Source: Chitinophagales bacterium (GTDB lineage Bacteria; Bacteroidota; Bacteroidia; Chitinophagales; UBA2359). Taken from it: DNA of 64,000 bases. The translations under genes and the position numbers were made by a program. The notes beneath the pieces were generated by a model, which was not told where the DNA came from, did not search any database, and was given only the letters and a program-made list of their open reading frames with translations. Of this stretch, positions 44,738-53,792 are shown piece by piece; within the stretch, counting starts at the first letter, position 1; each line of letters begins with the position of its first letter. Where the stretch lies: positions 36,982 to 100,981 of the forward strand of contig JAEUUX010000051.1 in NCBI GenBank assembly GCA_016787295.1. Direction: 5' to 3'.

Positions 44738-45445
44738 CTACACTTCGGCAGGTGGGTTAGTAAATTTGTAACCTACACCACGAACAGAGTGAAAATACTG
44801 TGGGTTGCGTGGGTCGTCTTCAAAGTATTTACGGAATGCCAAAATAAAATTGTCGATGGTGCGCGTGGAAGGAAACACATCGTAGCCCCAAACGAATTGG
44901 AGAATTTGTTCGCGTGCCACCACCTCATTGTTGCGTTCTATGAGCAGTTTGAGGAGTTTGGTTTCTTTTTTTGTAAGGTCAAACTCGGCTGTGGGTGTAA
45001 TGGCTTTATAGGTAATAAAATTGATTTCGTTATTGCCAAATTGATAGACTTTGAGGTTGTCTTCTTCTTTGGTGCCTTTTACGCTATGGCGCAACAATAC
45101 CTTAACTCGCAACAAAAACTCCTCAAGATGAAAAGGTTTGGTTATGTAGTCATCACCGCCTTTTTTAAGCCCTTGTATTTTATCTTGTGTAGAGTCTTTG
45201 GCAGTCAAGAACAAGATGGGTACGTCTGAGTCGCTCAAACGAATTTGTTCGCAAACATGCAAACCGTCCATTTCGGGCAGCATGATATCTAAAATAATGA
45301 TATTAAATCGTTGTTCTTTAAAAAGTTGTAAGGCTTCCAGACCGTTATCAGCTGTAATAACTTCGTAGCCTTCCAATTCGAGGTTCATCTTAATGACCTC
45401 TTGTAGATTTTCTTCGTCTTCTACTAAGAGAACTCGCCAAACCAT
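44738..45445 (-). CDS. OmpR-type response regulator
   Basis: The 235-residue protein has an N-terminal receiver (VLLVEDEENLQEV, phospho-acceptor D53 in NIIILDIMLPEMDG, FLTAKDS and the KPF switch) and a C-terminal winged-helix DNA-binding domain (FDLTKKETKLLKLLIERNN, REQILQFVWG, SVRGVGYKF). It is a transcriptional regulator phosphorylated by a histidine kinase. No kinase gene is adjacent on either side, so its partner is elsewhere. Confidence 0.95.
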   Translation of the reverse strand: MVWRVLLVEDEENLQEVIKMNLELEGYEVITADNGLEALQLFKEQRFNIIILDIMLPEMDGLHVCEQIRLSDSDVPILFLTAKDSTQDKIQGLKKGGDDYITKPFHLEEFLLRVKVLLRHSVKGTKEEDNLKVYQFGNNEINFITYKAITPTAEFDLTKKETKLLKLLIERNNEVVAREQILQFVWGYDVFPSTRTIDNFILAFRKYFEDDPRNPQYFHSVRGVGYKFTNPPAEV

Positions 45446-45610
45446 AGTTAAATTTGTTGATTTTTAGGGATATGCTTTAAAGGAACAATAGTGTGTCTGT
45501 CATTGACTTATGAGCAGATAAACAACGCGGCAGTAATAGAGTGAAAAACTGTTTATGTTAGACGACAAACAAACTGGTTTAGTTACTTTATAAACGAATT
45601 TTTGTTTGCT

Positions 45611-46648
45611 TTAGTGTGTTAGGATATAATTTTGCACTGTTTCGACAAAACAACGCACATTATCTAAGGGAGTGTCGGGATAAACACCGTGTCCAAGATT
45701 CACGATGTGGTGGGTATTGCCAAAGTCTTGTATCATTTGCACAGTGGCTTTTTGGACGGTATTTGTATCGGCATACAACACGCATGGGTCGAGGTTGCCT
45801 TGCAAGGTTTTGTGTTTGCCAACCATCTGACGTGCATATTGTGGAGTGATGTTCCAATCTATGCCTATGGTATGGCAAGGGATTTGGGCAATATCAGACA
45901 AGGCAAAAAACGCACCTTTGGCAAAGACCGTAATTGGTGTTTGTTGAAAGGCTTCGCAAATTTGGCGAATGTAGGGCAGCGAAAATTCTTGATAGCTTTG
46001 GGGCGAAAGAATGCCCGCCCACGAGTCAAACAATTGCAAAACATCTGCGCCTGCTTTGACTTGTGCCTGTAGGTAGTTGATGGTGGAGGTGGTTATTTTT
46101 TGGAGTAATTGGTGTGATAGGTTTGGTTCGGTATAAAGCATTTTTTTGGCTTTCGAAAAAGTCTTTGAGCCGCCGCCCTCTATCATATAGGCAAATATTG
46201 TCCAAGGACAACCAGCAAAACCAATCAGCGGAATCCGAAAATTAAGGGCAGATTTGGTGAGGCGAATGGCTTCGATGGTATAAGCAATGTCATGTTCGCC
46301 GTCGGCTATGCGCAGTTGGTCAATGTCTTGTTGTGTTTCGATGGTTTTGGGAAAAAAAGGACCTCGTTTTTCTACCATTTCATAGGGCAAGCCCATTGCC
46401 TCACAAATAACCAAAATGTCGGAAAAAATAATGGCTGCATCGACTTGTAGCTCGTCCACAGGCTGAAGGGTGACCTCAGTGGCTAATTCAGGAGTTTCTA
46501 CAAGGGTTTTAAAATCTTTGACTTGTTCACGCAAGGCTCGGTATTGGGGCAGGATTCTACCTGCTTGTCGCATGAGCCAAACGGGTTTTCGAGATGTTTT
46601 TTCGCCGCGAATGGTGCGCAGCAATAAATCGTTTTTGATATGGTGCAT
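45611..46648 (-). CDS. hemE: Uroporphyrinogen decarboxylase
   Basis: HemE decarboxylates uroporphyrinogen III to coproporphyrinogen III in haem synthesis. The 345-residue protein shows KPVWLMRQAGRILPQYR, AAIIFSDILV, LIGFAGCPWTIFAYMIEGGGS, QLFDSWAG and VNLGHGVYPDTP, all conserved family motifs. The full length is present. A strong promoter precedes it (46698-46728), so it is probably monocistronic. Confidence 0.97.
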   Translation of the reverse strand: MHHIKNDLLLRTIRGEKTSRKPVWLMRQAGRILPQYRALREQVKDFKTLVETPELATEVTLQPVDELQVDAAIIFSDILVICEAMGLPYEMVEKRGPFFPKTIETQQDIDQLRIADGEHDIAYTIEAIRLTKSALNFRIPLIGFAGCPWTIFAYMIEGGGSKTFSKAKKMLYTEPNLSHQLLQKITTSTINYLQAQVKAGADVLQLFDSWAGILSPQSYQEFSLPYIRQICEAFQQTPITVFAKGAFFALSDIAQIPCHTIGIDWNITPQYARQMVGKHKTLQGNLDPCVLYADTNTVQKATVQMIQDFGNTHHIVNLGHGVYPDTPLDNVRCFVETVQNYILTH

Positions 46649-46697
46649 AAATTTTGTCGGCTATGGATTCTTTCGTACCGATGTCTCATTTTTTGTG

Positions 46698-46728
46698 CAA
46701 ATGTACGATATTTTGTGCTGTTAACAAA
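46698..46728 (-). promoter_or_regulatory. Promoter of hemE
   Basis: On the minus strand, -33 TTTG (46725-46728) and -7 TACATTTG (46698-46705) are spaced by 19 bp, 50 bp before the hemE start. Confidence 0.65.
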
Positions 46729-46867
46729 ATAATTGTGCAAAGGGACTTTACAAGGTGCAAAAGTACAACTTTTTTAGCAATGTAGCTAAATTTTCTATAT
46801 ATTGTGAAAAAAATACCAGCTTGTAGGCAGCGCAAGTACAAAAAGCAGGAACTATACCCTCCATGAG

Positions 46868-46899
46868 TTTGCGTAGCTATAAGAAAAGCACTACCTTTG
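46868..46899 (+). promoter_or_regulatory. Promoter of the TonB receptor gene
   Basis: -33 TTTG (46868-46871) and -7 TACCTTTG (46892-46899) are spaced by 20 bp. Transcription from here gives an untranslated leader of about 150 nt. Confidence 0.65.
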
Positions 46900-46904
46900 C
46901 ACCC

Positions 46905-47059
46905 GCCTGCACCATTGTCAGGCAGAAGGTAGAAGAATATTGAAATTTTTTTTTCCCCCGTGCAACGTTTAGCCCTTAATAAAGGTCTTGCATATTGTAT
47001 TCCTACTTGTTGTTAAATAATAACAACAACTTTATTCACTTTTATATTGTAATAAACGA
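46905..47059 (+). promoter_or_regulatory. Long leader with hairpins before the TonB receptor gene
   Basis: The leader contains a 5-bp hairpin (46905-46909 with 46919-46923) and a perfect 9-bp stem with 5-nt loop (47007-47015 with 47021-47029), plus runs of T and C around 46950. I do not recognise a known riboswitch. It may control receptor expression after transcription starts. Confidence 0.35.
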
Positions 47060-49609
47060 ATGATTCGTACCTATTTATTGACGTTTCTATTACTTATTTG
47101 CCTGCCAACTGTTGAGCTATTGGCACAGTATGCTTCAAGCGTAAGTGGTATGGTGACCGATGAGCGTGAGCTACCTTTGAGCGGTGTTGCTGTATATAAT
47201 ACAACCACAGGAAAAACAACTTTTACAGATGCAGCGGGTTACTATTATGTGCCAATGCGAGCTGGTCTACAAACCGAATTGCAATTTAGGCTCATTGGTT
47301 ATGTCTCTCAAAAACACACTTTGCGACCGCGCGAAGGCGAGGATAGAGAATTGAATGTCTCTATGACTTCCGAATCTAAGAGCCTTCCTACAGCCACTAT
47401 TACTGCCAAACGGACTGCTGTGAACATCGTTAGCATTCCAACGCAAGCTATAGAAACCATCGCAGCTACCAATGCAGGTGTGGAAGCGGTGTTGAAAACA
47501 ATGCCCGGTGTGGTATCCAACAACGAACTTAGTTCGCAATACTCCGTGCGTGGAGGTAATTTTGATGAAAATTTGGTATATGTCAATGATTTTGAGATAT
47601 ATCGTCCTTTTCTTATTCGTTCGGGGCAGCAAGAAGGCTCAAGTTTCATCAATCCTGATATGGTGAGCAGTGTGTCTTTTTCGGCGGGTGGTTTTGAGGC
47701 GAAATATGGCGACCGCATGGCATCGGTTTTAGATGTAAAATATCGCCGTCCGCGCGAGTGGCGTGGCACCTTGGGAGCAAGTTTTTTGGGTTTTTCGGGA
47801 CATTTGGAAGGGTCAATTAGCAATAGAACTACCATTTCGGTGGGCATTCGCCAAAAATCTAACCAATATTTGCTCAACGCATTGCCCACCAAAGGCGAAT
47901 ATGCACCCACTTTTACCGATATGCAGGGCTTTGTCACACACCAACTACACCCGAAATGGCAAATTCAAGCCATTGGCAATTTTGCGTCTAATCGCCTGAC
48001 TTTTTTGCCTGTCGAATCGAGTGTAGCTTTTGGAACATTCAACGATAACTTCAAAATCATTACGGCTTATGAAGGAAGTGAAAACGACTCTTACCAAAAC
48101 GGTATGGCAGGTGTTGGTTTGATATATACGCCCCAAAACAATTTGACTCTCAAATTGCTATCGTCGGGCTATCGAAGCCGCGAAATAGAGGCATACAATA
48201 TTTTAGGGTTCTATTATATTGGCGAGATAGAAAAAGATCTTACTAAAGACGACTTTGGCGATGTAACAACCATTCTCGGTGTTGGTACGTCACACGATTG
48301 GGCGCGCAACCGCTTAGATGCCACCATCGCTAATGTGGAACATCGTGGCAATTGGTCGAGCGATAAGCATTTTGTGAGTTGGGGGCTGAAAGCACAGCGT
48401 GAGCGTTTTGATGACCAACTCAATGAATGGACGCGTGTCGATTCTGCCGATTTCACCTTGCCTGTTCAAACGAATTCGCTGCTCCTCAAAGACGTTTTGC
48501 GAGCCAAAACAACCCTCGAAACAGGGCGCTACATGGCTTTTGTGCAAGACGAATGGACATTTGGCAAAGACAAAAACTGGAGCGTTATTGGTGGTTTGCG
48601 TACCAACTATTATGAACTCAACCAAGAACTATTAGTCACACCACGCTTCCAAATCGGCTGGCGACCTGAATTGTGTCGTGATTCGAGCAAAAGAGCCGCC
48701 TGCACGCGTGACCTCACCTTGCGAGCAGCAGTGGGACTATACCATCAGCCGCCACTCTACCGCGAATTGCGCCAAACTGACGGCGTGATTAATCCCGATT
48801 TGTTGGCACAAAAATCGCTGCAAATGGTGTTGGGAGGCGACTATAATTTCCGAATGTGGGGTGGCAGACCTTTTAAACTCACCACCGAAGTTTACTACAA
48901 ACATCTTTGGGATTTGGTGTCCTATAGTTTTGACAATTTGCTGATTCGCTATTCAGGACAAAACGACTCAAAAGGTTATGCCACAGGTATAGATATGCGC
49001 TTATTTGGGCAATTCATCAAAGATACAGACTCATGGATAAGCGTTTCTTGGTTGAAAACAAAAGAAAATTTGAACAATGACCATTATTATGATTACCTCA
49101 ATGCCGCAGGGCAAGTCATTAATATTGGCGATGAAAACATAACCGATTTTGTAGTTGCTGATAGCATACGCCACGACATTGGCTGGGTACGCCGCCCCAC
49201 CGACCAACGTTTTACCGTGAGTATGTTTGTGCAAGACTACATTCCTAAGCACGAAAATTTGCGTGTTCAATTGTCCCTTATTTTGGGAAGTGGTTTGCCT
49301 GTGGGTCCATATGGCTATCCGCGTTTGCGCAACCGCTTACAGTTGCCTTTGTACCGCAGGGTTGATGTTGGTTTTTCGGCTTTGTTATATGATTCAGAAA
49401 AACGCACCTTAGCCTCGCGCAATCCTTTGCGACACCTCAAAAGCATTTGGACATCGTTAGAAGTATTTAATTTGTTGGGTGTAAAAAATACTGTTTCATT
49501 CAATTATATCAAAGCTATTGCCCCAGACTACCGCCAAGAAGTCTACTATGCCATACCAAACTACCTCACCTCGCGCCGCATTAATTTGCGTTTATTGGTG
49601 AAGTTTTAG
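47060..49609 (+). CDS. TonB-dependent receptor
   Basis: The 849-residue outer-membrane receptor has a signal peptide (1-22), an N-terminal carboxypeptidase-regulatory-like domain (about 27-105, VSGMVTDERELPLSGVAVYNTTTGK...YYYVP) and a plug domain (about 125-235, VEAVLKTMPGVVS, YSVRGGNFDENLVYVNDFEIY). The beta-barrel ends RRINLRLLVKF with a terminal Phe. It imports an unknown ligand with TonB energy. No SusD partner is adjacent, so it is not a standard SusCD glycan locus; the next gene encodes a DUF885 peptidase. Confidence 0.92.
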   Translation: MIRTYLLTFLLLICLPTVELLAQYASSVSGMVTDERELPLSGVAVYNTTTGKTTFTDAAGYYYVPMRAGLQTELQFRLIGYVSQKHTLRPREGEDRELNVSMTSESKSLPTATITAKRTAVNIVSIPTQAIETIAATNAGVEAVLKTMPGVVSNNELSSQYSVRGGNFDENLVYVNDFEIYRPFLIRSGQQEGSSFINPDMVSSVSFSAGGFEAKYGDRMASVLDVKYRRPREWRGTLGASFLGFSGHLEGSISNRTTISVGIRQKSNQYLLNALPTKGEYAPTFTDMQGFVTHQLHPKWQIQAIGNFASNRLTFLPVESSVAFGTFNDNFKIITAYEGSENDSYQNGMAGVGLIYTPQNNLTLKLLSSGYRSREIEAYNILGFYYIGEIEKDLTKDDFGDVTTILGVGTSHDWARNRLDATIANVEHRGNWSSDKHFVSWGLKAQRERFDDQLNEWTRVDSADFTLPVQTNSLLLKDVLRAKTTLETGRYMAFVQDEWTFGKDKNWSVIGGLRTNYYELNQELLVTPRFQIGWRPELCRDSSKRAACTRDLTLRAAVGLYHQPPLYRELRQTDGVINPDLLAQKSLQMVLGGDYNFRMWGGRPFKLTTEVYYKHLWDLVSYSFDNLLIRYSGQNDSKGYATGIDMRLFGQFIKDTDSWISVSWLKTKENLNNDHYYDYLNAAGQVINIGDENITDFVVADSIRHDIGWVRRPTDQRFTVSMFVQDYIPKHENLRVQLSLILGSGLPVGPYGYPRLRNRLQLPLYRRVDVGFSALLYDSEKRTLASRNPLRHLKSIWTSLEVFNLLGVKNTVSFNYIKAIAPDYRQEVYYAIPNYLTSRRINLRLLVKF

Positions 49610-49692
49610 TCTTTTGTAGAACAAAATACGCTTTTTGTGGGCTTAGAATGCCAAAATTTCGTTCTATTTCAACAAAATTCGCAATTTTTGCC

Positions 49693-49700
49693 TATCTTTG
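49693..49700 (+). promoter_or_regulatory. Putative -7 box for the DUF885 gene
   Basis: TATCTTTG matches TAnnTTTG. An imperfect -33 (TTTC, 49667-49670) is spaced 22 bp. The leader to 49829 holds a 13-codon frame (49751-49792, MKFVIKKSSNITK). Confidence 0.45.
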
Positions 49701-49828
49701 TGGATAATTTGGTGTTGTTGTTTTGACTCATCACCAAATTATTTTCCACCATGAAATTTGTAATCAAAAAAAGTTCGAACATTACCAAATAAACTTCGTT
49801 TTCATTCTTTTACCTAAAAAAATATTCT

Positions 49829-51607
49829 ATGTTATTAAAGGTAGGTGTTATTATTCTATTACTAATGGGCTGTTGTAATGTATATATGGCACAAGCAGCA
49901 CAATCACAGGACAAAGCTTTTGAAGAATTTAAAGAAACATTCTGGAAACAGTATTGGCAACTCAATCCGGGTTATGCCGCCTCTTTGGGCTTGACCGATT
50001 ATGCGGGTAAGTTGGTCTTGCCAACAGTGAGCAATATGAAAAAAGAAACTAAAGCCTATCAACAATTGCTCAAAAAATTACATAAATTTAAATCCAATAA
50101 ACTATCAGTTAGCAACCAGACCGACTATAGTTTGTTAGAAAATACTTTGTCTTCTTCTATTTGGTATATTAATACTTTTAAGGCGTATCAGTGGGATCCA
50201 AGTAGTTATAACTTGGCAGGAACATTTGATTTGTTGCTAACCAACGAAGATATTTCAAAAGAAAAACGCGCACAATTGGCATATAATATGCTCGAAACAG
50301 TGCCTGATTATTTTGCTGCTGCCCGAAAAAATATAGAACGCCCCACACGCGAACATACCGAATTGGCTACTGCACAAATCAAAGCCAACATCACAATGTT
50401 CGAAAAAACCTTGCCCAATTTTATGGAGCAGGCACCTAATAATGCCCTTAGTGATGCCGAACGCGGCATTTATGACACCCGTTTGAAAGCAGCTACCGAG
50501 GCTGTCAAAAAATATAGCAAATGGTTAGAGGATAAGTTAAAAAACAAAAAAGCTGAATGGAGAAATTTTCGCATCGGTAAAGAATTTTATGACCGAAAAT
50601 TTTATTTCGATATTCAGTCGGGTTATACTGCCGAACAAATTTTCCTCAAAGCGATGGAAGAAAAAACGGCGCTACACCAAAAAATGGCAAAAGTTACGAC
50701 ACAATTGTGGAAAAAATACTTTCCTGATATTTTGCAACCCGAAGATGATAAAAAAGCTATCAAAATGATGATAGACCGTTTATCGCTCAATCATGTAGAC
50801 CGCAATGGTTTTATTGAGGCTATTCGTCAACAATTGCCCACTTTGGTGCAGTTTATCAAAGACAAAAATATTGTTTATTTAGACCCCAAAAAACCTTTGG
50901 AAGTGCGCGAAACACCCGAATATATGCGTGGTGTGGCAGGTGCATCTATTTCATCACCGGGAGTGTTCGAAAAGTCGCGCCCTACTTACTACAATGTCAC
51001 ACCATTGACAGACTATACAGCCGAACAAGCAGAAAGTTATTTGCGTGAATACAACCATTATATGCTCCAAATTTTGAATATCCACGAGGCTATCCCCGGA
51101 CACTACGTGCAATTGGTCTATAGCAATCAATCACCAAGTTTGGTAAAAAGCATTTTTGGCAACGGAGCTATGGTAGAAGGCTGGGCATGTTATACCGAAC
51201 GCATGATGTTGGAAGAAGGTTATGGAGCAGAACAACAACCCGAATTGTGGCTAATGTATTATAAATGGAACTTGCGTATTGTTTGCAACACCATTTTGGA
51301 TTATAGCACACACGTGCTGGACATGACTGAGCAACAAGCTATCGACTTATTGACTCAAGATGCCTTTCAACAAGCTACCGAAGCCCAAGAGAAATGGCAA
51401 CGTGTCCAACTTACCCAAGTGCAATTGTGTAGTTATTATACAGGATTGACTGAAATTTATGATTGGCGCGAAGAGCAAAAACAAAAATTAGGCAAGCAGT
51501 TTGATTTGCGTAAATTTCACGAACAATTCTTAAGTTATGGTAGCTCACCTGTTCCCGAAATCAAAAAAATGATGTTGGCAGAACAAGAAAAAAACAACAA
51601 GAAATAA
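49829..51607 (+). CDS. DUF885 metallopeptidase-like protein
   Basis: The 592-residue protein belongs to the DUF885 family, whose members carry a gluzincin-like HExxxxH motif. Here it is HEAIPGHY, with H419, E420 and H425. A downstream GAMVEGWACYTERMM block supplies the likely third ligand (Glu). The N-terminus has a signal sequence (MLLKVGVIILLLMGCC) that could be a lipobox at Cys15 or 16. The body is helical with an FxQYWQLNPGYAASLGLTDY start typical of the family. It is predicted to be periplasmic or outer-membrane linked. The terminator at 51623 closes the unit. Confidence 0.9.
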   Translation: MLLKVGVIILLLMGCCNVYMAQAAQSQDKAFEEFKETFWKQYWQLNPGYAASLGLTDYAGKLVLPTVSNMKKETKAYQQLLKKLHKFKSNKLSVSNQTDYSLLENTLSSSIWYINTFKAYQWDPSSYNLAGTFDLLLTNEDISKEKRAQLAYNMLETVPDYFAAARKNIERPTREHTELATAQIKANITMFEKTLPNFMEQAPNNALSDAERGIYDTRLKAATEAVKKYSKWLEDKLKNKKAEWRNFRIGKEFYDRKFYFDIQSGYTAEQIFLKAMEEKTALHQKMAKVTTQLWKKYFPDILQPEDDKKAIKMMIDRLSLNHVDRNGFIEAIRQQLPTLVQFIKDKNIVYLDPKKPLEVRETPEYMRGVAGASISSPGVFEKSRPTYYNVTPLTDYTAEQAESYLREYNHYMLQILNIHEAIPGHYVQLVYSNQSPSLVKSIFGNGAMVEGWACYTERMMLEEGYGAEQQPELWLMYYKWNLRIVCNTILDYSTHVLDMTEQQAIDLLTQDAFQQATEAQEKWQRVQLTQVQLCSYYTGLTEIYDWREEQKQKLGKQFDLRKFHEQFLSYGSSPVPEIKKMMLAEQEKNNKK

Positions 51608-51622
51608 TAAAATTACAACAAA

Positions 51623-51662
51623 AAAAGTGGCGAATCTTATACCAAAGATTCGCCACTTTTTT
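51623..51662. terminator. Bidirectional terminator
   Basis: A perfect 16-bp stem (51623-51638 with 51645-51660), 6-nt loop and T run lie between the convergent DUF885 and ABC-F genes. Confidence 0.9.
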
Positions 51663-51727
51663 GTCAAAAACACAAAGATTATGTCATAAATTGATGGACA
51701 TAAAGTATATTTTACAAACAAAATACC

Positions 51728-53695
51728 CTATTGTTCCAAAGCAGTTTTCTCTTCCTGCATTGTTTCGAGTTGTATTGTTTGTTCTTCCCATGTTGTCATT
51801 TCGTTGTCCAATTGTGTTTTCAACAAATTATAGGTTGCTAAGTATTGGTTAGGATTTGGGTGAGTTGTATAAAAATCGTCGGCTGCCATTGTTTGTTCGT
51901 ATTCAGCTACTTGTTTTTCCAAATCTGCTATGTTACGTTCTGTTTTAGAGATTTTGTTTTGTTGTGTTTTGATTTGTTTTTCCAACAGCCTCACGTTTTC
52001 GCGTTTTTGTTTTTCGTCCATCTGAACAGCTGTTTCGCTGGCATTGCTACGTCGCATACCCAAACTTAGTTCATCTAAACGTTGCAGTTGTCTTTCTTCC
52101 AAAAACTGTGCGATGTCTCCCAAATAAGGCTTAATCTGTTTGTTGTTAAACTCATACACCTTATCTGTCAGTCCGGTCAAGAAATCGCGGTCGTGCGACA
52201 CGATAATGACCGTTCCGTTGTAATTTTGTATGGCTTGTTTCAGGATTGTTTTTGCCTGCATATCCAAATGGTTTGTAGGCTCGTCCAAGATAAGCAAATT
52301 GATGGGCATCAGCAACATTTTTGCCAATGCCAAGCGCGATTTTTCACCGCCTGACAATACCTGCACTTTTTTGTCAATATCTTCGCTGTTGAACAAAAAA
52401 GCCGCTAACAACGACCGCACACGTGTTCGCATATCGCCTGTGGCAGCGTCGTCAATCACCTGAAAAACACTTTGGTTGCCTGCCAAATTTTCCGCTTGGT
52501 GCTGTTCGTAGTAACCAATCAAAACATTATGTCCCAACTGAATTAGCCCATTAGTAGGCGGTTCTTGTTGTGCGATAATTTTGGTAAGTGTGGTTTTTCC
52601 TTCGCCATTTTTGCCGATAAAAGCCACTTTTTCGCCGCGTTCTATGCTAAACTGCACACTTTGCAATACTTTGGTATTGCCATAATTTTTGTTTAACCCT
52701 TCAATATTGACCACTACTTTGCCTGAGCGTGGCGCATCAGGAAAGCGAAATTTTAGTGCAGCCGTTTCTACATCATCAATTTCTATGCGTTCTGTTTTTT
52801 CCAACTTAGCAATCAATGTTTGTGCAAAAGCGGCTTTGTTTTTCTTTGCTCGAAATTTTTCTATCAGCATTTCGGCATGCTCAATTTCTTTTTCCTGACG
52901 TTTGGCAGCGTTGATTTGTGTTTCGCGCCTTTGTTGGCGCAGTTGTGTAAAATCGGTATAATTCACACCGCGATAATCATACATCTTGCCACTCACCAAT
53001 TCCACAATACGGTTCGTAATGCGGTCAAGGAACATTTTATCGTGCGAAATCAGAACAACACCACCATTGTAGTTGCTCAAAAAATCTTCTAACCACATAA
53101 TCGATTCTATATCTAAATGGTTAGTTGGCTCGTCCAATAGAATATAGGAAGGTTGTTGCAACAAAATTTTGGCTAATTCGACACGCATCTGCCAGCCGCC
53201 GCTAAATTCGCGTAGCGGACGGTCAAAATCACCATTAGCAAAACCTAATCCTTTTAAAATTTTTTCGGTTGTTTCGCGCCGATTTCCTGCTCCCAGATGG
53301 TGCAAGCGATCTTGCAGGTCGCTAAGGCTTTGTAATTGACGGTAGTATTGTGGTGATTCATAATCTTCGGTGTGGCTAATTGCTTCGCTTAGTTGGGCGA
53401 TTTCTTGCTCCAATTTTTGTATTTCGGCAAAGGCTGTAGCCGTTTCTTCATAGACGGTTTTCGTAGAATTGGTCTTGACTTCTTGGGGCAGGTAGCCTAT
53501 CGTAGTGCCACCTTCGAAAGTGATACTACCCGATTCGGGACGGATGTTGCCTGTAATGAGCTTGAGCAAAGTGGTTTTGCCAGCTCCATTTTTGCCTACT
53601 AAGCCAATGCGGTCTTGTTTGGTAATAGCAAAACTTAGGTCATCGAACAAAAAACGACCACCATATTGTATAGATAGGTTACTGATGTTTATCAT
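51728..53695 (-). CDS. ABC-F family ATPase
   Basis: The 655-residue protein has two ABC ATPase domains and no membrane segment. Domain 1 has Walker A GLVGKNGAGKTT, signature REFSGGWQMR and DEPTNHLD. Domain 2 has IGKNGEGKTT, LSGGEKSRLALA and DEPTNHLD. A linker with EIEHAEMLIEKFRAKKNKAAFAQ corresponds to the P-site tRNA-interacting motif, and a C-terminal coiled coil follows (about 550-655). ABC-F proteins act on the ribosome in translation or antibiotic protection. The coiled-coil tail suggests the Uup/YheS-like group; the exact subgroup is not fixed. Confidence 0.94.
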   Translation of the reverse strand: MINISNLSIQYGGRFLFDDLSFAITKQDRIGLVGKNGAGKTTLLKLITGNIRPESGSITFEGGTTIGYLPQEVKTNSTKTVYEETATAFAEIQKLEQEIAQLSEAISHTEDYESPQYYRQLQSLSDLQDRLHHLGAGNRRETTEKILKGLGFANGDFDRPLREFSGGWQMRVELAKILLQQPSYILLDEPTNHLDIESIMWLEDFLSNYNGGVVLISHDKMFLDRITNRIVELVSGKMYDYRGVNYTDFTQLRQQRRETQINAAKRQEKEIEHAEMLIEKFRAKKNKAAFAQTLIAKLEKTERIEIDDVETAALKFRFPDAPRSGKVVVNIEGLNKNYGNTKVLQSVQFSIERGEKVAFIGKNGEGKTTLTKIIAQQEPPTNGLIQLGHNVLIGYYEQHQAENLAGNQSVFQVIDDAATGDMRTRVRSLLAAFLFNSEDIDKKVQVLSGGEKSRLALAKMLLMPINLLILDEPTNHLDMQAKTILKQAIQNYNGTVIIVSHDRDFLTGLTDKVYEFNNKQIKPYLGDIAQFLEERQLQRLDELSLGMRRSNASETAVQMDEKQKRENVRLLEKQIKTQQNKISKTERNIADLEKQVAEYEQTMAADDFYTTHPNPNQYLATYNLLKTQLDNEMTTWEEQTIQLETMQEEKTALEQ

Positions 53696-53716
53696 GTATC
53701 TGTGTTATTGGAGGGA

Positions 53717-53762
53717 CAAAAATACAAACATATCACCAAAACAACAAGGTTTTGGCGATATG
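53717..53762 (-). terminator. Hairpin after the W/Y-repeat gene, overlapping ABC-F promoter boxes
   Basis: A 14-bp stem with one mismatch (53729-53742 with 53749-53762) is followed on the minus strand by a T-rich stretch. Two -7-like boxes for the ABC-F gene on the minus strand, TATTTTTG (53717-53724) and TATGTTTG (53725-53732), overlap its end. Confidence 0.5.
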
Positions 53763-53792
53763 TTGATGGTTTAACCCACAAAAACGTTATTT

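Noticed and set aside
47060..51607. SusCD-type polysaccharide utilisation locus
   Set aside because: There is a TonB receptor but no SusD gene or glycan enzymes next to it.
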